Source: Pseudomonadota bacterium (lineage in GTDB: Bacteria > Pseudomonadota > Alphaproteobacteria > Rhizobiales > Rhizobiaceae). From it: a stretch of DNA of 40,045 nt. The DNA lies in contig JAEWDP010000100.1 in the NCBI GenBank assembly GCA_023390055.1, positions 1-40,045 on the forward strand, read 5' to 3'. Below, in pieces: positions 8,248-16,575 of the stretch. The notes beneath the pieces are model-generated. The model was not told where the DNA came from. It worked only from the letters and a program-made list of their open reading frames with translations, and ran no database searches. Made by a program: the position numbers and the translations under genes. Every line of letters begins with the position of its first letter. Within the stretch, counting starts at the first letter, position 1.

Positions 8248-9159
8248 CTATCCACCAAAAAGCGGTAGTCCAGCAACAGGCGTCTGGCACATCAAGAGCG
8301 TGCCTGTCTCGGATTCCGTAATATAGAGCTGACGGGCGTCCGGACCTCCGAAAGCGGCATTGGTGGTGTGGTACCCCGATGGCGAAGTGATCTTGAGGGC
8401 AGGCTCGCCGCGAGGTGTCATAAGCCAAATCACGCCCAAACCGATGTGGCAGATTGCCAGTCCGCCTTCGCGGTCAATTGCCAGGCCGTCCGGTCCTTGT
8501 CCTCCGGTAAGCTGGACGTAAAGGCCGACTTTCGCGACGCCGCCACTTGGTAGAAGCGGTACGCGCCAGACCGCATTTGCACGTGTAACGGCAACATATA
8601 AAACGGTTTCGTCCGGTGAGAGCACCAGGCCATTGGGGCTCGGTACGTTGGTCAAGAGGAGATCGATCGCGCCATCTTTTCGAACACGGAATACACGCCC
8701 GGTTGGATCATGGAGACCGCTCATGCCTTGATCCGTAAAATAAAGATCGCCGGTGGACGAAAAGGTCAGATCATTGACAGCCTTCAAGCGCTCCAGGTTG
8801 TGCCGTTGCAAGAAGGGAGAAACTTGGCCGGTCTTCCGGTCGTAAACCATAATACCGTTCTTGTAGTCAGCAATGAACAGCCGTCCGTCAGCATGAAAAG
8901 CCAGCCCATTGGGTTCGCCATCATAGGTCAACACGGTCTGGAAACGGCCCTCAGGCGACACCTTGAAGATTCGACCATAGGCTATGTCGACACACCATAG
9001 GTTGCCTTCCCGATCAAATGCTGGACCTTCCAGAAGTGAATGTTGCGGCTGGATCCCTGGCTGATGGTCTCGCCATTCGGAAGCGACATTGATCATGCGC
9101 AAGTCTTCTGGAAGAGTTGTGAATACCGTCGCTTGCTCGGAGGGTGGAGGGAAAAACAT
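8248..9159 (-). CDS. SMP-30/gluconolactonase family protein
   Basis: Six-bladed beta-propeller of the SMP-30/LRE family, typically a metal-dependent aldonolactonase that opens sugar lactones. The protein has 303 residues. The probable metal ligands match family positions: Glu44 in LLEGPAF, Asn176 in SPNGLVLSPDE and Asp224 in GPDGLAIDREGG. Repeated blade motifs (GEPNGLAFHADGRLFIAD, VNDLTFSSTGDLYFTDQG) fill the middle. No signal peptide is seen, so it is probably cytoplasmic. It follows the TRAP large permease by 16 bases, with GAGGAC about 10 bases before the ATG, as the last gene of the SorC/TRAP operon. This suggests a lactone or sugar-acid substrate. The exact lactone cannot be told. Confidence 0.88.
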   Translation of the reverse strand: MFFPPPSEQATVFTTLPEDLRMINVASEWRDHQPGIQPQHSLLEGPAFDREGNLWCVDIAYGRIFKVSPEGRFQTVLTYDGEPNGLAFHADGRLFIADYKNGIMVYDRKTGQVSPFLQRHNLERLKAVNDLTFSSTGDLYFTDQGMSGLHDPTGRVFRVRKDGAIDLLLTNVPSPNGLVLSPDETVLYVAVTRANAVWRVPLLPSGGVAKVGLYVQLTGGQGPDGLAIDREGGLAICHIGLGVIWLMTPRGEPALKITSPSGYHTTNAAFGGPDARQLYITESETGTLLMCQTPVAGLPLFGG

Positions 9160-9175
9160 GGAAAACAGTCCTCGT

Positions 9176-10483
9176 CTATCGCCGCATCATGTCTGGGAGT
9201 GCCAGGACAATCTGCGGCGCCGCATAAAGGAGAAAACAAAAGCCGAGTATGATGACTGCGTAGGGCAATGAAGACCGTCCAATGACGTGAAGTGGGGCGT
9301 TACTGATCGATTGCACGGCGAAGAGATTGAGCCCCATGGGCGGCGTCAGCGCTCCCAGCTCGATCAACACGATTAAGACGACGCCTACCCAGACGGGGTC
9401 AAATCCCATAACCTGGAAGACGGGGAACAGAACTGGAACTGTGAGAAGCATGATCGACAGCCCATCGATGAACATGCCGATCACGCCATAAATCAGAATC
9501 ATCAGGCAGAAGAACGCGAATGGACCTACACCAGCGTGGGCAAGAGCGTCTGAAAGACCACGTCCGGCCCCCGAATTGACGACTGCGAAACTGAGAAACT
9601 GCGCAAAGATCGTGATGAACATCACGACGCAACTGGTCAGCACTGCGTTGCGTAGAGCCTCAAGTAACGAGGCAATGCTGAGGTCTCGGTACAGAATGCC
9701 AAGCAAGAGCGCGAGAAAACAGCCGAATCCGGCAGCTTCCGTCGGTGTTACAATGCCGAAATACATGCTCCCGATTACGGCCGTAATGAGACCTGCAACC
9801 GGTACGCAATCACGTGCGGCACTGAGGCGCGAACGCGATTTGGTCTCGTCGACCGCTGACGGTATCAGGCCGGGTTGGAAACGGACGCGGATTATGATGT
9901 AGGCGATGAATAAGAGGGCCAACAGGAGACCGGGCACGACGCCAGCCATGAAAATGGACAGGACAGACGTCTGTGTGATCGAGGCATATACAATCATCGG
10001 TATGCTTGGCGGGATCAAGATCCCGAGGCAACCACCGCCTGTCAGGGAACCCAGCGTTAATGCGTCGCTGTAACCCTGACGCCGCATTTCGGGTACGGCG
10101 ACTGTACCGACCGTCAACGCCGTGGCGACCGTCGATCCGGCCAAGGCAGAGAATGCGGCACAACCTACAATATTCGTATGGGCAAGTGCGCCGGGCGTGC
10201 CACGCAGCAGATCGGCTACGCCACCATAGAAGCGACGAGCAAGCCCGCTACGGAGTATTATCTCCCCCATCAGCACGAACAGCGGTATGGCAACGAGCGT
10301 GAAGCTGGTCGCCGTATTCCAGATGATGTCTCCAAAGGTTGGCCACATTCTTGTCCCGCTGGCAATTGTGACGCCGACGATTCCAACGATGCCAATCGTG
10401 CTTCCTATGAGGGCGCCCGAGAACAGAAAGACCCCTAACAACAGGCCATACAGGAGCAATGTTGATGACCATTCCATATTCAT
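9176..10483 (-). CDS. TRAP transporter large permease (DctM type)
   Basis: Large membrane subunit of a tripartite ATP-independent periplasmic transporter, carrying the ion-coupled translocation path. The ATG at 10481-10483 follows AGGGGAG and overlaps the small-permease stop (ATGA); it gives 435 residues. A longer in-frame reading to 10582 runs into the small-permease gene and was not used. The protein is almost entirely hydrophobic and has family motifs IVGCAAFSALAGSTVATALT, GGGCLGILIPPSIPMIVYA and PTEAAGFG, with LTPPMGLNLFAVQSIS near the C-terminus. The order binding protein, small permease, large permease is the classic dctPQM arrangement. The neighbouring lactonase points to a sugar-acid type solute. 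Confidence 0.94.
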   Translation of the reverse strand: MNMEWSSTLLLYGLLLGVFLFSGALIGSTIGIVGIVGVTIASGTRMWPTFGDIIWNTATSFTLVAIPLFVLMGEIILRSGLARRFYGGVADLLRGTPGALAHTNIVGCAAFSALAGSTVATALTVGTVAVPEMRRQGYSDALTLGSLTGGGCLGILIPPSIPMIVYASITQTSVLSIFMAGVVPGLLLALLFIAYIIIRVRFQPGLIPSAVDETKSRSRLSAARDCVPVAGLITAVIGSMYFGIVTPTEAAGFGCFLALLLGILYRDLSIASLLEALRNAVLTSCVVMFITIFAQFLSFAVVNSGAGRGLSDALAHAGVGPFAFFCLMILIYGVIGMFIDGLSIMLLTVPVLFPVFQVMGFDPVWVGVVLIVLIELGALTPPMGLNLFAVQSISNAPLHVIGRSSLPYAVIILGFCFLLYAAPQIVLALPDMMRR

Positions 10484-11034
10484 TTGCTCCCCTGGCGAGA
10501 CCAAAGCCGCCTCATGAATTCTTCTAAAAACGACAATGACAAAAGGCCAAATCCAACCGGGACGACCAGTTGAGGAAGCCAAAGGGGTGTTTCCGAGGCA
10601 AAGGCAGACGTCGAACCGAACATCCAGCTGAGAGACCAGGCGCTGTACCCGGCATAAGCCGCAAAACCGGCGGTCACGAGACTTACGATGCTCGCAAGGG
10701 TGTCGGCGGCAATTCGAATGCGCGTCGACATGAGAGACAGGCCAAATCCGACGTTAAGCAGCGCATCGGAACGGTGCGCATAAACGAGGCCCGCGCAGAT
10801 CACGAAGGCAAACCCGTATCCTGCGTACTCATCCGAAAGCAGTGTCGACACGCCAAAAAGCGAGCGCGCGATGATTTCGATATTCATCAAGCAGAAGATC
10901 AGCGCCAGAACAAGAATGGCCAGACCCAGCATCCCTGTTGCGGTGTAATCAAGAATGAGGCCCAGTCGACGCAGCCACGGTGGCAACATCGACTGACGAT
11001 CCTCACTCCTGCTGCGCGGCAGTAGCAGCATCAT
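10480..11034 (-). CDS. TRAP transporter small permease (DctQ type)
   Basis: Small membrane subunit that joins the periplasmic binding protein to the large permease. The 184 residues hold four predicted spans, beginning near YTATGMLGLAILVLALIFCL. The DctQ-type segment IEIIARSLFGVSTLLSDEYAGY and a conserved AHRSDALLNVGF stretch follow. It starts seven bases after the binding-protein stop and its own stop overlaps the large-permease ATG. A second ATG 15 codons in (MLPPWLRRL) is a possible alternative start. The family call rests on topology, motif and position. Confidence 0.9.
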   Translation of the reverse strand: MMLLLPRSRSEDRQSMLPPWLRRLGLILDYTATGMLGLAILVLALIFCLMNIEIIARSLFGVSTLLSDEYAGYGFAFVICAGLVYAHRSDALLNVGFGLSLMSTRIRIAADTLASIVSLVTAGFAAYAGYSAWSLSWMFGSTSAFASETPLWLPQLVVPVGFGLLSLSFLEEFMRRLWSRQGSK

Positions 11035-11040
11035 TATACC

Positions 11041-12036
11041 TCAACCCGCGCAAGCAGCACTTACGTCATCAAGGAGCTTTTCCCCGATCTCGCCATGCGT
11101 TTCGGCCCATTCCTCCCACATCACCCGCGTTGCTGAGCGGGCGGTTTCAAGATCGGCGGGGGAGGGAACGAGGAGTGTCATACCCTCGGCTTTCAGCTTG
11201 TCTGCGGCCTCGTTAGCTGCAGCATCAATCGCTTGACGGAACTTTTCCTGCCAGGCTGCAGCCGTTTGAAGCAAAGCTTCTTGTGTTTCGTTGGATAACG
11301 CGTTGAAAGCGTCGTCGTTTACCGCGATAAGCTGGTCAGTCATTGTGAAGTTCAGCATGTAGCCAGTCTTTGCGACTTCATAGAACTTCCAGTCATAGGC
11401 GGGGATTACGGCCGTCATGGCTCCGTCGACAACACCACGCTGCAATGCAGGAATAACCTCTGCTGGAGTGATTGCGACACCTGACCCGCCAAGTAGCCCC
11501 AGCATTTCCACCTGTGTCTTGTTCCAGGTCCTGACTTTTTTGCCCTTGAGATCTGCTATGGACGTAATTTCGTCGCGCAGCCAAATTTGCTGTGGAGGCA
11601 TCGTCCAGCCTGTGAGAGCGCGAACCTTGAACTTGCTCTGCAGACGATCGTTGAATGTCGGAATGGCAGCTTCGATGGCCTTGTAGAATTCGTCCGTGGT
11701 TGTGCAAAGGAAGGGCAGTCCAAAGACAGTCAGTTCCGGAACATCTCCTGCAACCGGTCCCAGAGCAAGGTCTGCAATCTGAATTTGGTCGGTCGCAAGT
11801 GCCTTCAGAATATCGGTGTTCTTGTAAGGTAGCTCTCCTGAAGAAAACACTTCTATGAGCAGTTCACCTTTGGTCGCCTCAGAAACGTCCTTGGCGAATT
11901 CACGGTACAGTTGAGTTGGTTTGTCGTTCGTAGTGAATGGCGTAAAGAGTGACCATTTCGTTTCGGCATGTGATGGGCCTGTCAGCGCGAAAACGGCGAT
12001 GAGCGATGCGCAAAGGGCGCGAGTATATGTCTTCAT
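11041..12036 (-). CDS. TRAP transporter substrate-binding protein (DctP type)
   Basis: Periplasmic solute receptor of the SorC-linked TRAP system. The start ATG at 12034-12036 is set by GGAGGAGGAA four bases upstream and by the signal peptide it reveals (MKTYTRALCASLIAVFALTG, cleavage likely after PSHA). The frame is open further upstream but lacks both features. The product has 331 residues. The DctP fold shows in EFAKDVSEATKGELLIEVFS, TDQIQIADLALGP and WTMPPQQIWLRDEITSIADL, which leads into GKKVRTW. The motif ALQRGVVDGAMTAVIPAY contains the family's VDG segment. The Arg in KKVRTW is the usual carboxylate-anchoring residue of this family, consistent with an organic-acid solute. The exact ligand is unknown. 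Confidence 0.92.
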   Translation of the reverse strand: MKTYTRALCASLIAVFALTGPSHAETKWSLFTPFTTNDKPTQLYREFAKDVSEATKGELLIEVFSSGELPYKNTDILKALATDQIQIADLALGPVAGDVPELTVFGLPFLCTTTDEFYKAIEAAIPTFNDRLQSKFKVRALTGWTMPPQQIWLRDEITSIADLKGKKVRTWNKTQVEMLGLLGGSGVAITPAEVIPALQRGVVDGAMTAVIPAYDWKFYEVAKTGYMLNFTMTDQLIAVNDDAFNALSNETQEALLQTAAAWQEKFRQAIDAAANEAADKLKAEGMTLLVPSPADLETARSATRVMWEEWAETHGEIGEKLLDDVSAACAG

Positions 12037-12137
12037 TTTGTTCCTCCTCCAAAAGTTCAAATGCATTGCTTGGGGCAAGACTGGTTGTCCTTGCACAATC
12101 CGAAAAGCTGATTGGCTCGTCTGATCAACATGGTCCC

Positions 12138-13112
12138 TCATTTCAAAAGCAGTTGTGCAGTATTGAAGTCGGTAATCAGGCAATTGGCCAACCGTCCGCT
12201 CAATGCTGCGTGAATGGCTGGCGCACGATTGACACCTGATGCAACGACAACAACGGGGCGATCGGGATTCTTTTCGGGCATGTATGACGTCAAGCGAGCA
12301 TGGTATTCCGCCTCGATGATCTTGCCCTTGTCATTGATGGCATACCCCAGGAATTCTCCGACAGCTCCAGCGTCCATGGCCTGTTCCGCCTCAGCCACCG
12401 TAAGAAAGCCGTCGCGAACCAGCGATGCGTCGCTACCCCAGTAGCCGATCCCCATAATGAGCAACTGAGCACTCGCAATCATCTTCTGCATGGATAAAAA
12501 GCCTGGCTGGGCTTGTAGTATTTCTCGTTCAGCCACGGTATTGGTCACGACCGGCATCGGACGAGGATAACATCCGGCACTCAGGCGATCAGCGATCCAC
12601 GTCACCACGTCATGGTTGCTGGCTCGTCCGTCTCGCGTGAGATTTCCCATGAGCGAAACACATGAGCAACCGGGGCGGTCTATTCTCCTCAGCCGACGCG
12701 AAACCTCCCGCATTGTCTTGCCGTTGCCCAGTCCGATGATCGCGGCGTCCTTTGGAGGAACGACCATCTCCAGATAACGGGCAGCAGAGCCTCCGACAGT
12801 GGCGACATCTTCCGTGGAATTGGTTTCATTTGGAGCCACTTCGCACGACCTTAAATCGTAACGTTTCCGAAGTTCCTCGGCGATGCGAATGCAGTCTGTC
12901 AGGGCATGCTTCAGTCTGAATTCGATGAGATCTGCGCTGTGGGCCAGTGCGATCAGACGCTGCACGACCTGTCTGGAGACTTGCAGCTCATGTGCGATCT
13001 GGTCCTGCGTTTTTCCCTTTTCGTACGAAAGCCATGCCGCTCGAGCGGCCAGGTCCAGCCGTTTTGTCGACTGGGATTCTGAAAGAGGCGGGTGAGAAAT
13101 CGTGTCAGCCAC
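12138..13112 (-). CDS. SorC/DeoR-type sugar-binding transcriptional regulator
   Basis: Predicted repressor or activator of the TRAP/lactonase operon, responding to a sugar phosphate or related ligand. The 324 residues have an N-terminal helix-turn-helix at about 34-55 (KTQDQIAHELQVSRQVVQRL) and a large C-terminal SorC effector domain. That domain includes AAIIGLGNGKTMREVSRRL, CSCVSLMGNLTRDG and the family-typical end VVVASGVNRAPAIHAALSGR. It is the first gene of the leftward cluster; the binding-protein gene starts 101 bases after its stop, so it may be both co-transcribed and autoregulated. The EryD erythritol regulator belongs to this family, but nothing here shows that ligand. Confidence 0.92.
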   Translation of the reverse strand: MADTISHPPLSESQSTKRLDLAARAAWLSYEKGKTQDQIAHELQVSRQVVQRLIALAHSADLIEFRLKHALTDCIRIAEELRKRYDLRSCEVAPNETNSTEDVATVGGSAARYLEMVVPPKDAAIIGLGNGKTMREVSRRLRRIDRPGCSCVSLMGNLTRDGRASNHDVVTWIADRLSAGCYPRPMPVVTNTVAEREILQAQPGFLSMQKMIASAQLLIMGIGYWGSDASLVRDGFLTVAEAEQAMDAGAVGEFLGYAINDKGKIIEAEYHARLTSYMPEKNPDRPVVVVASGVNRAPAIHAALSGRLANCLITDFNTAQLLLK

Positions 13113-13189
13113 GCCGGCGCCCTTTGTCGTCGTTGGGCAATCTTATCGCCGTTGACATGAAAGCTGTTTTCACTCGCGCCTCCAGCGCA

Positions 13190-13223
13190 TTGAACAAATT
13201 GAAGATCAATCGAACATTTGATC
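13190..13223. promoter_or_regulatory. Candidate SorC-family operator pair
   Basis: Two similar elements, TTGAACAAATTGA (13190-13202) and TCGAACATTTGA (13210-13221), lie about 20 bases apart on the same helix face. A perfect inverted repeat, GATCAA-N8-TTGATC (13204-13209 and 13218-13223), overlaps the second. The region is AT-rich and lies 78-111 bases before the SorC gene start, where autoregulation would act. It is assigned by position and symmetry only. Confidence 0.4.
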
Positions 13224-13560
13224 GACTGCCGATTTATTGCGCGGTTGCGCCTGACTGTCAAGACGGCGGTTTCGTTGAAGTAGTTCTTGCAATGATCGCG
13301 ATGTGCCTGCCCGGCGTGGTGCAGGCAAAAAGGGCCTGGATTTTATGACTGAGCCCACCCGATCGGATCGATCGATGCTCGGTTGTTCAAAGGTAGTGCT
13401 GGAAGCGTCCAGGAAACATGGAAGAAAAGGTCAGAGCGAGAACACTCACGCTCTGTATGGCAATGTCCAGAAAGCCGATGACCGGGCGAAAACCTTCTTG
13501 CAGGTGGCTTCTGGCTGGTTTGGGGCTATGCCCGAACGTGGATGTTCTCTTCCACGATGA

Positions 13561-13587
13561 CCGAACCCGCATGAATATCGGGTTCGG
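13561..13587 (-). terminator. Hairpin downstream of L,D-transpeptidase 1
   Basis: CCGAACCCG and CGGGTTCGG form a perfect 9-base stem with a 9-base loop, 53 bases past the stop of the leftward transpeptidase gene. A clear T-run is missing on the leftward strand, so it is either a weak terminator or an mRNA-end stabiliser. Confidence 0.45.
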
Positions 13588-13640
13588 TTGAGTTCAGGGT
13601 ACCAACGTCGTAGGCCGATCCGGTGACCGACAGTGCCGGA

Positions 13641-14333
13641 TCAGCCGCCGAAAAGCGTTGCGAAAATGTCGACGCCGCGATCCTTGTAGTTGACGTCGCC
13701 ATGTCGATTGCCTGGGCCGATGACGATGACCTTTGCGCCGACGGGTGTCTGACTGTAGAGATGCTCGACATCCTTGTTCATCATGCGAATGCAGCCGGAT
13801 GACATGTTGAGGCCGATGGTCCATGGCTGGTTGGTGCCGTGAATGCGAAAGATCGTATCGCGGCCGCCCTTGTAGAGATAAAGGGCCCGTGCGCCCAAGG
13901 GGTTGTCGATACCACCTTTTTGAACGGCAGGAAGAATACGGCCCTTCGCGGCTTCGCGGCGACGCATGTCGGCCGGTGGCGTCCACGAAGGCCACTCCGC
14001 CTTGCGACCGACCTTGACCACACCTGACCAGCCGAAGCCTTCACGCCCGACACCGATGCCATAACGGGTGGCTCTGTTCTTGCCTTCTACATAATAGAGG
14101 AACTTGTTGTTGGTATCGACGATGATGGTTCCGGGCTTTTCGTTCGTTGTAAAGCGGACAACGCGACGCTTGTATTTCTGAGGCACTGCCTTGCGCTGTG
14201 CAACCGTGATGACATCACTTGCAGGGCGATCAATGGCGTGGGGTCCTGCTGTCAATGCATTTGCCGGTGCTGTAGCCAAAAATGTTGCGATCGCCAGGCC
14301 TGCGGCCACCGCGATGGGTGTTATCCTCGTCAT
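13641..14333 (-). CDS. L,D-transpeptidase (YkuD domain), copy 1
   Basis: Periplasmic peptidoglycan enzyme that makes 3-3 crosslinks or attaches proteins to meso-diaminopimelate through a Cys thioester. The 230 residues start with a signal peptide (AVAAGLAIATFLATAPANA, cleavage near 26). The YkuD catalytic motif is present: H165 in RIHGTN and C181 in MSSGCIRMMN, with the Arg that follows. The adjoining NPLGARALYLYKGG and WPSWTPPADM motifs are typical of the alphaproteobacterial ErfK/YbiS/YcfS/YnhG group. The leftward paralogue at 14468-15217 is similar across the whole catalytic domain, so the pair looks like a tandem duplication. The gap between them is 134 bases. Confidence 0.94.
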   Translation of the reverse strand: MTRITPIAVAAGLAIATFLATAPANALTAGPHAIDRPASDVITVAQRKAVPQKYKRRVVRFTTNEKPGTIIVDTNNKFLYYVEGKNRATRYGIGVGREGFGWSGVVKVGRKAEWPSWTPPADMRRREAAKGRILPAVQKGGIDNPLGARALYLYKGGRDTIFRIHGTNQPWTIGLNMSSGCIRMMNKDVEHLYSQTPVGAKVIVIGPGNRHGDVNYKDRGVDIFATLFGG

Positions 14334-14467
14334 TCCAACCCCTTCCAGAATATAAGGGCTGGGACGCTAACCAACTTGGCAAGCCACGCAAGATGAGATG
14401 TGACAGAAAGACGAGTGTCAGGACAAAAGGTAGCCGACCTGTGTCCCGGCGGCCTCACATTTGTCAA

Positions 14468-15217
14468 TTACATGACGACGACCTTTGTTCCAACCTTCAC
14501 ACGTTCGTAGAGGTCAACGACATCTTCATTGCGCATGCGGATGCATCCGGAAGACACGGCGTTGCCAATTGTCCACGGCGCATTGGTCCCGTGGATGCGA
14601 TAAAGGGTTGAACCAAGGTAGAGGGCACGTGCGCCCAGCGGGTTGGCTGGTCCGCCCTCCATGCTGGCCGGCAGATAGTGGCCCTTGGCTGCTTCCCTGG
14701 TAATCATCTCCTTCGGTGGTACCCAGCGCGGCCATTCCGCCTTGCGGCTGACGGTATGAGATCCTGCCCATTCAAAGCCGGGCTTGCCCACCCCGACACC
14801 ATAGCGGCGGGCCGTACCATGGCCCTCAATCAGGTAAAGGAAACGGTTATTGGTATCGATGACAATCGTGCCAGGTTTGTGGCCGGTCCTATAAGGAACT
14901 GTCTGCGGCAGGTATTTTGCATCGAACGAGCCGTGAATAACCTTGTTTGGGCGGACAGAAGCACGCTCTGCCTGGCGCGGCCTGAAATTGTGACTGTCGG
15001 CCGCGTGTGGTGCGCGCCGCTGGTGAACTTGTGGTTTCACTGGGCGAGCAGGATAAACCTTTGGTCGAACAGCAGTACCCCCCAACTGCATGATCCACGG
15101 CGCGGTCAGGTTGGGGCTGACGATGACCGGTGGTCGCTCCTTGTATCTGCTGTCGGCCGTAGCACTCGTCGCAGCCAGAATGATGAGGCCACCAAAACAT
15201 AACGAAACAAATCTCAT
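14468..15217 (-). CDS. L,D-transpeptidase (YkuD domain), copy 2
   Basis: Second periplasmic L,D-transpeptidase. The chosen ATG at 15215-15217 gives 249 residues and a signal peptide (MRFVSLCFGGLIILAATSAT, cleavage near 21-22). The frame stays open to 15388, but the extra 57 residues are not signal-like and would bury the hydrophobic segment. The ribosome site is weak. A Pro/Arg/His-rich linker (about 50-95) precedes the YkuD domain with H209 in YRIHGTN and C225 in VSSGCIRMRN. The catalytic half closely follows copy 1 (KPGTIVIDTNNRFLY and NPLGARALYLG against KPGTIIVDTNNKFLY and NPLGARALYLY), but the N-terminal linker differs. The two may therefore differ in placement or timing rather than chemistry. 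Confidence 0.92.
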   Translation of the reverse strand: MRFVSLCFGGLIILAATSATADSRYKERPPVIVSPNLTAPWIMQLGGTAVRPKVYPARPVKPQVHQRRAPHAADSHNFRPRQAERASVRPNKVIHGSFDAKYLPQTVPYRTGHKPGTIVIDTNNRFLYLIEGHGTARRYGVGVGKPGFEWAGSHTVSRKAEWPRWVPPKEMITREAAKGHYLPASMEGGPANPLGARALYLGSTLYRIHGTNAPWTIGNAVSSGCIRMRNEDVVDLYERVKVGTKVVVM

Positions 15218-15939
15218 CTTCGGGTCTACTCGCAAAACGTGATCACGGCACGCGGTCGATCGACTGCGTCTGGAATAACGCTGCCAAGGGAAAGCGACAG
15301 ATTGGTAAACGGGTGCGAGATGAAGTGCGCCACTGTGCATAAACCGTCCAGCAAGGTTACCGGCAGGTGTGAAAATATGGTTGCGCAATTCTGAAGATGG
15401 TGCTTGCGTCGTTAACGAACGCGTCGTCCAAGCAAACGAAAGCTTTTCGACGAGATCTCAAGGAGCGGATGGGGACGGCCGCGAGCGGAGCGCTGAGGCC
15501 ACCGCTTGCAACGCAGCTGAATCAGACAAGACATCGCGTGTCACTGATCGGAAACCGGACCTTTGAGAAAGGTCGCAGCAAGCGCGAATGCAACCTTAAG
15601 AAGCAACCCGGCGTGAGCTTCACTATCAGATCCGCCAGGTATCGGAAGGGTGTCTTCGCCGAGTAACTATTTGAAATATCGTGATCAAATGAAACTTCGC
15701 GCAAAAATTGTGTTGACGTATGGGAACTTTAGGACGTTCAAGGCGCGCGCAAAAAGCGTATCAATACCCGTGGTCGATTGGCCGTCTTTAAGGGCCTTTT
15801 CCTAAAATGGCGACAGATTGGGAATCGGGTGGCGGATCAGTTGCACTGTCATGCATGACCTCGGCGGATATTGGCCGTCGGGTCTGAAGCATGTTTACGC
15901 ACTTTAAGCGCCGCTGATGATATTTACGGAGGAATTTGC
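15218..15939. other. 722-base divergent intergenic region
   Basis: This region lies between L,D-transpeptidase 2 (leftward) and tag (rightward). Rightward frames at 15369-15566 and 15397-15666 show no recognisable protein. It contains two palindromes near the transpeptidase start (15238-15264) and a small hairpin, GACCTTT-GAG-AAAGGTC, at 15558-15574. A TTGACG hexamer near 15712 could be a -35 box but has no good -10 partner. No tRNA or known RNA was recognised. Confidence 0.55.
15238..15264. promoter_or_regulatory. Two adjacent 10-base palindromes upstream of L,D-transpeptidase 2
   Basis: CGTGATCACG (15238-15247) and GTCGATCGAC (15255-15264) are both perfect palindromes with centres 17 bases apart, 21-47 bases before the chosen ATG. 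They may be operators. GATC and TCGA are common in this genome type, so chance is possible. Confidence 0.25.
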
Positions 15940-16575
15940 ATGAAAACCATATTGACGGGCGAAGATGGCAAGGACCGGTGCAACTGGCATCGAGAGCTGA
16001 AAATGTATCGCCGTTACCATGACGAGGAGTGGGGGCGACCGGTCGCCGATGATTTCAAGTTGTTTGAAAAGATCTGCCTGGAAGGCTTTCAGTCGGGGCT
16101 GTCCTGGCTGGTCGTCCTGAAGAAGCGGGAAAACTTCCGGGAAGTGTTCCTGAACTTCGATTTCAACAAGGTTGCATATTTCAATGACGACAATGTCATG
16201 GAGCTCATGCAAAACGCAGGCATCATCCGCCACCATGGCAAGATTGTATCGACCATCAACAATGCCCGAAGGGCCATTGAACTATGCCAGGAATTCGGGA
16301 CGCTCGCGAACTATGTCTGGTCTTTCGAGCCACCGCGCAGCGAACGACCGGATGTACTGACCTATAAGTGGCTGAAGGAAAACCCATCAACGCCGGCTTC
16401 CAAGCGCTTGTCAAAGGATCTGAAAAAGCGTGGCTGGACCTATGTCGGACCCATCGTCATGTACGCCTTCATGCAGGCGATGGGGATGGTCAATGACCAT
16501 CTCAAGCGTTGCTACTGCCGCGAGGAAGTCGAGCAGTTGCGGAACGAATTCATACGCCCGCAATATCGTGGATGA
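15940..16575 (+). CDS. tag: DNA-3-methyladenine glycosylase I
   Basis: Base-excision repair enzyme that removes 3-methyladenine from alkylated DNA. The ATG at 15940 is set by a GGAGGA site; it gives 211 residues, slightly longer than E. coli Tag (187) because of an N-terminal extension (MKTILTGEDGKDR). The zinc-snap ligands are all present: C14 and H27 near the N-terminus and H187-x3-C191 near the C-terminus. The catalytic-pocket segments YHDEEWG and FQSGLSWLVVLKKRENFR are conserved. Its last 26 bases overlap the 3' end of the convergent HAD gene. No ada-like or damage-response box was recognised upstream. Confidence 0.95.
   Translation: MKTILTGEDGKDRCNWHRELKMYRRYHDEEWGRPVADDFKLFEKICLEGFQSGLSWLVVLKKRENFREVFLNFDFNKVAYFNDDNVMELMQNAGIIRHHGKIVSTINNARRAIELCQEFGTLANYVWSFEPPRSERPDVLTYKWLKENPSTPASKRLSKDLKKRGWTYVGPIVMYAFMQAMGMVNDHLKRCYCREEVEQLRNEFIRPQYRG

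Larger units (their letters stand above)
13113..13640. other. 528-base intergenic region upstream of the SorC gene
   Basis: No convincing gene is seen. A rightward 85-codon frame at 13303-13560 has no family resemblance and no good ribosome site. The region holds the candidate SorC operators (13190-13223) on the SorC side. Next to the L,D-transpeptidase end is a strong hairpin (13561-13587). A GATC-rich run, GATCGGATCGATCGATGC, lies at 13361-13378. Confidence 0.6.

Noticed and set aside
13303..13560. Small rightward frame in the SorC upstream gap
   Set aside because: No ribosome site or recognised domain; overlaps likely regulatory DNA.
15558..15574. GACCTTT-GAG-AAAGGTC hairpin as a small RNA or terminator
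   Set aside because: Three-base loop, no T-run, no nearby gene end; kept only as a note in the gap entry.
15397..15666. Small rightward frame between transpeptidase 2 and tag
   Set aside because: Basic, low-information sequence with no family match; could not be supported.
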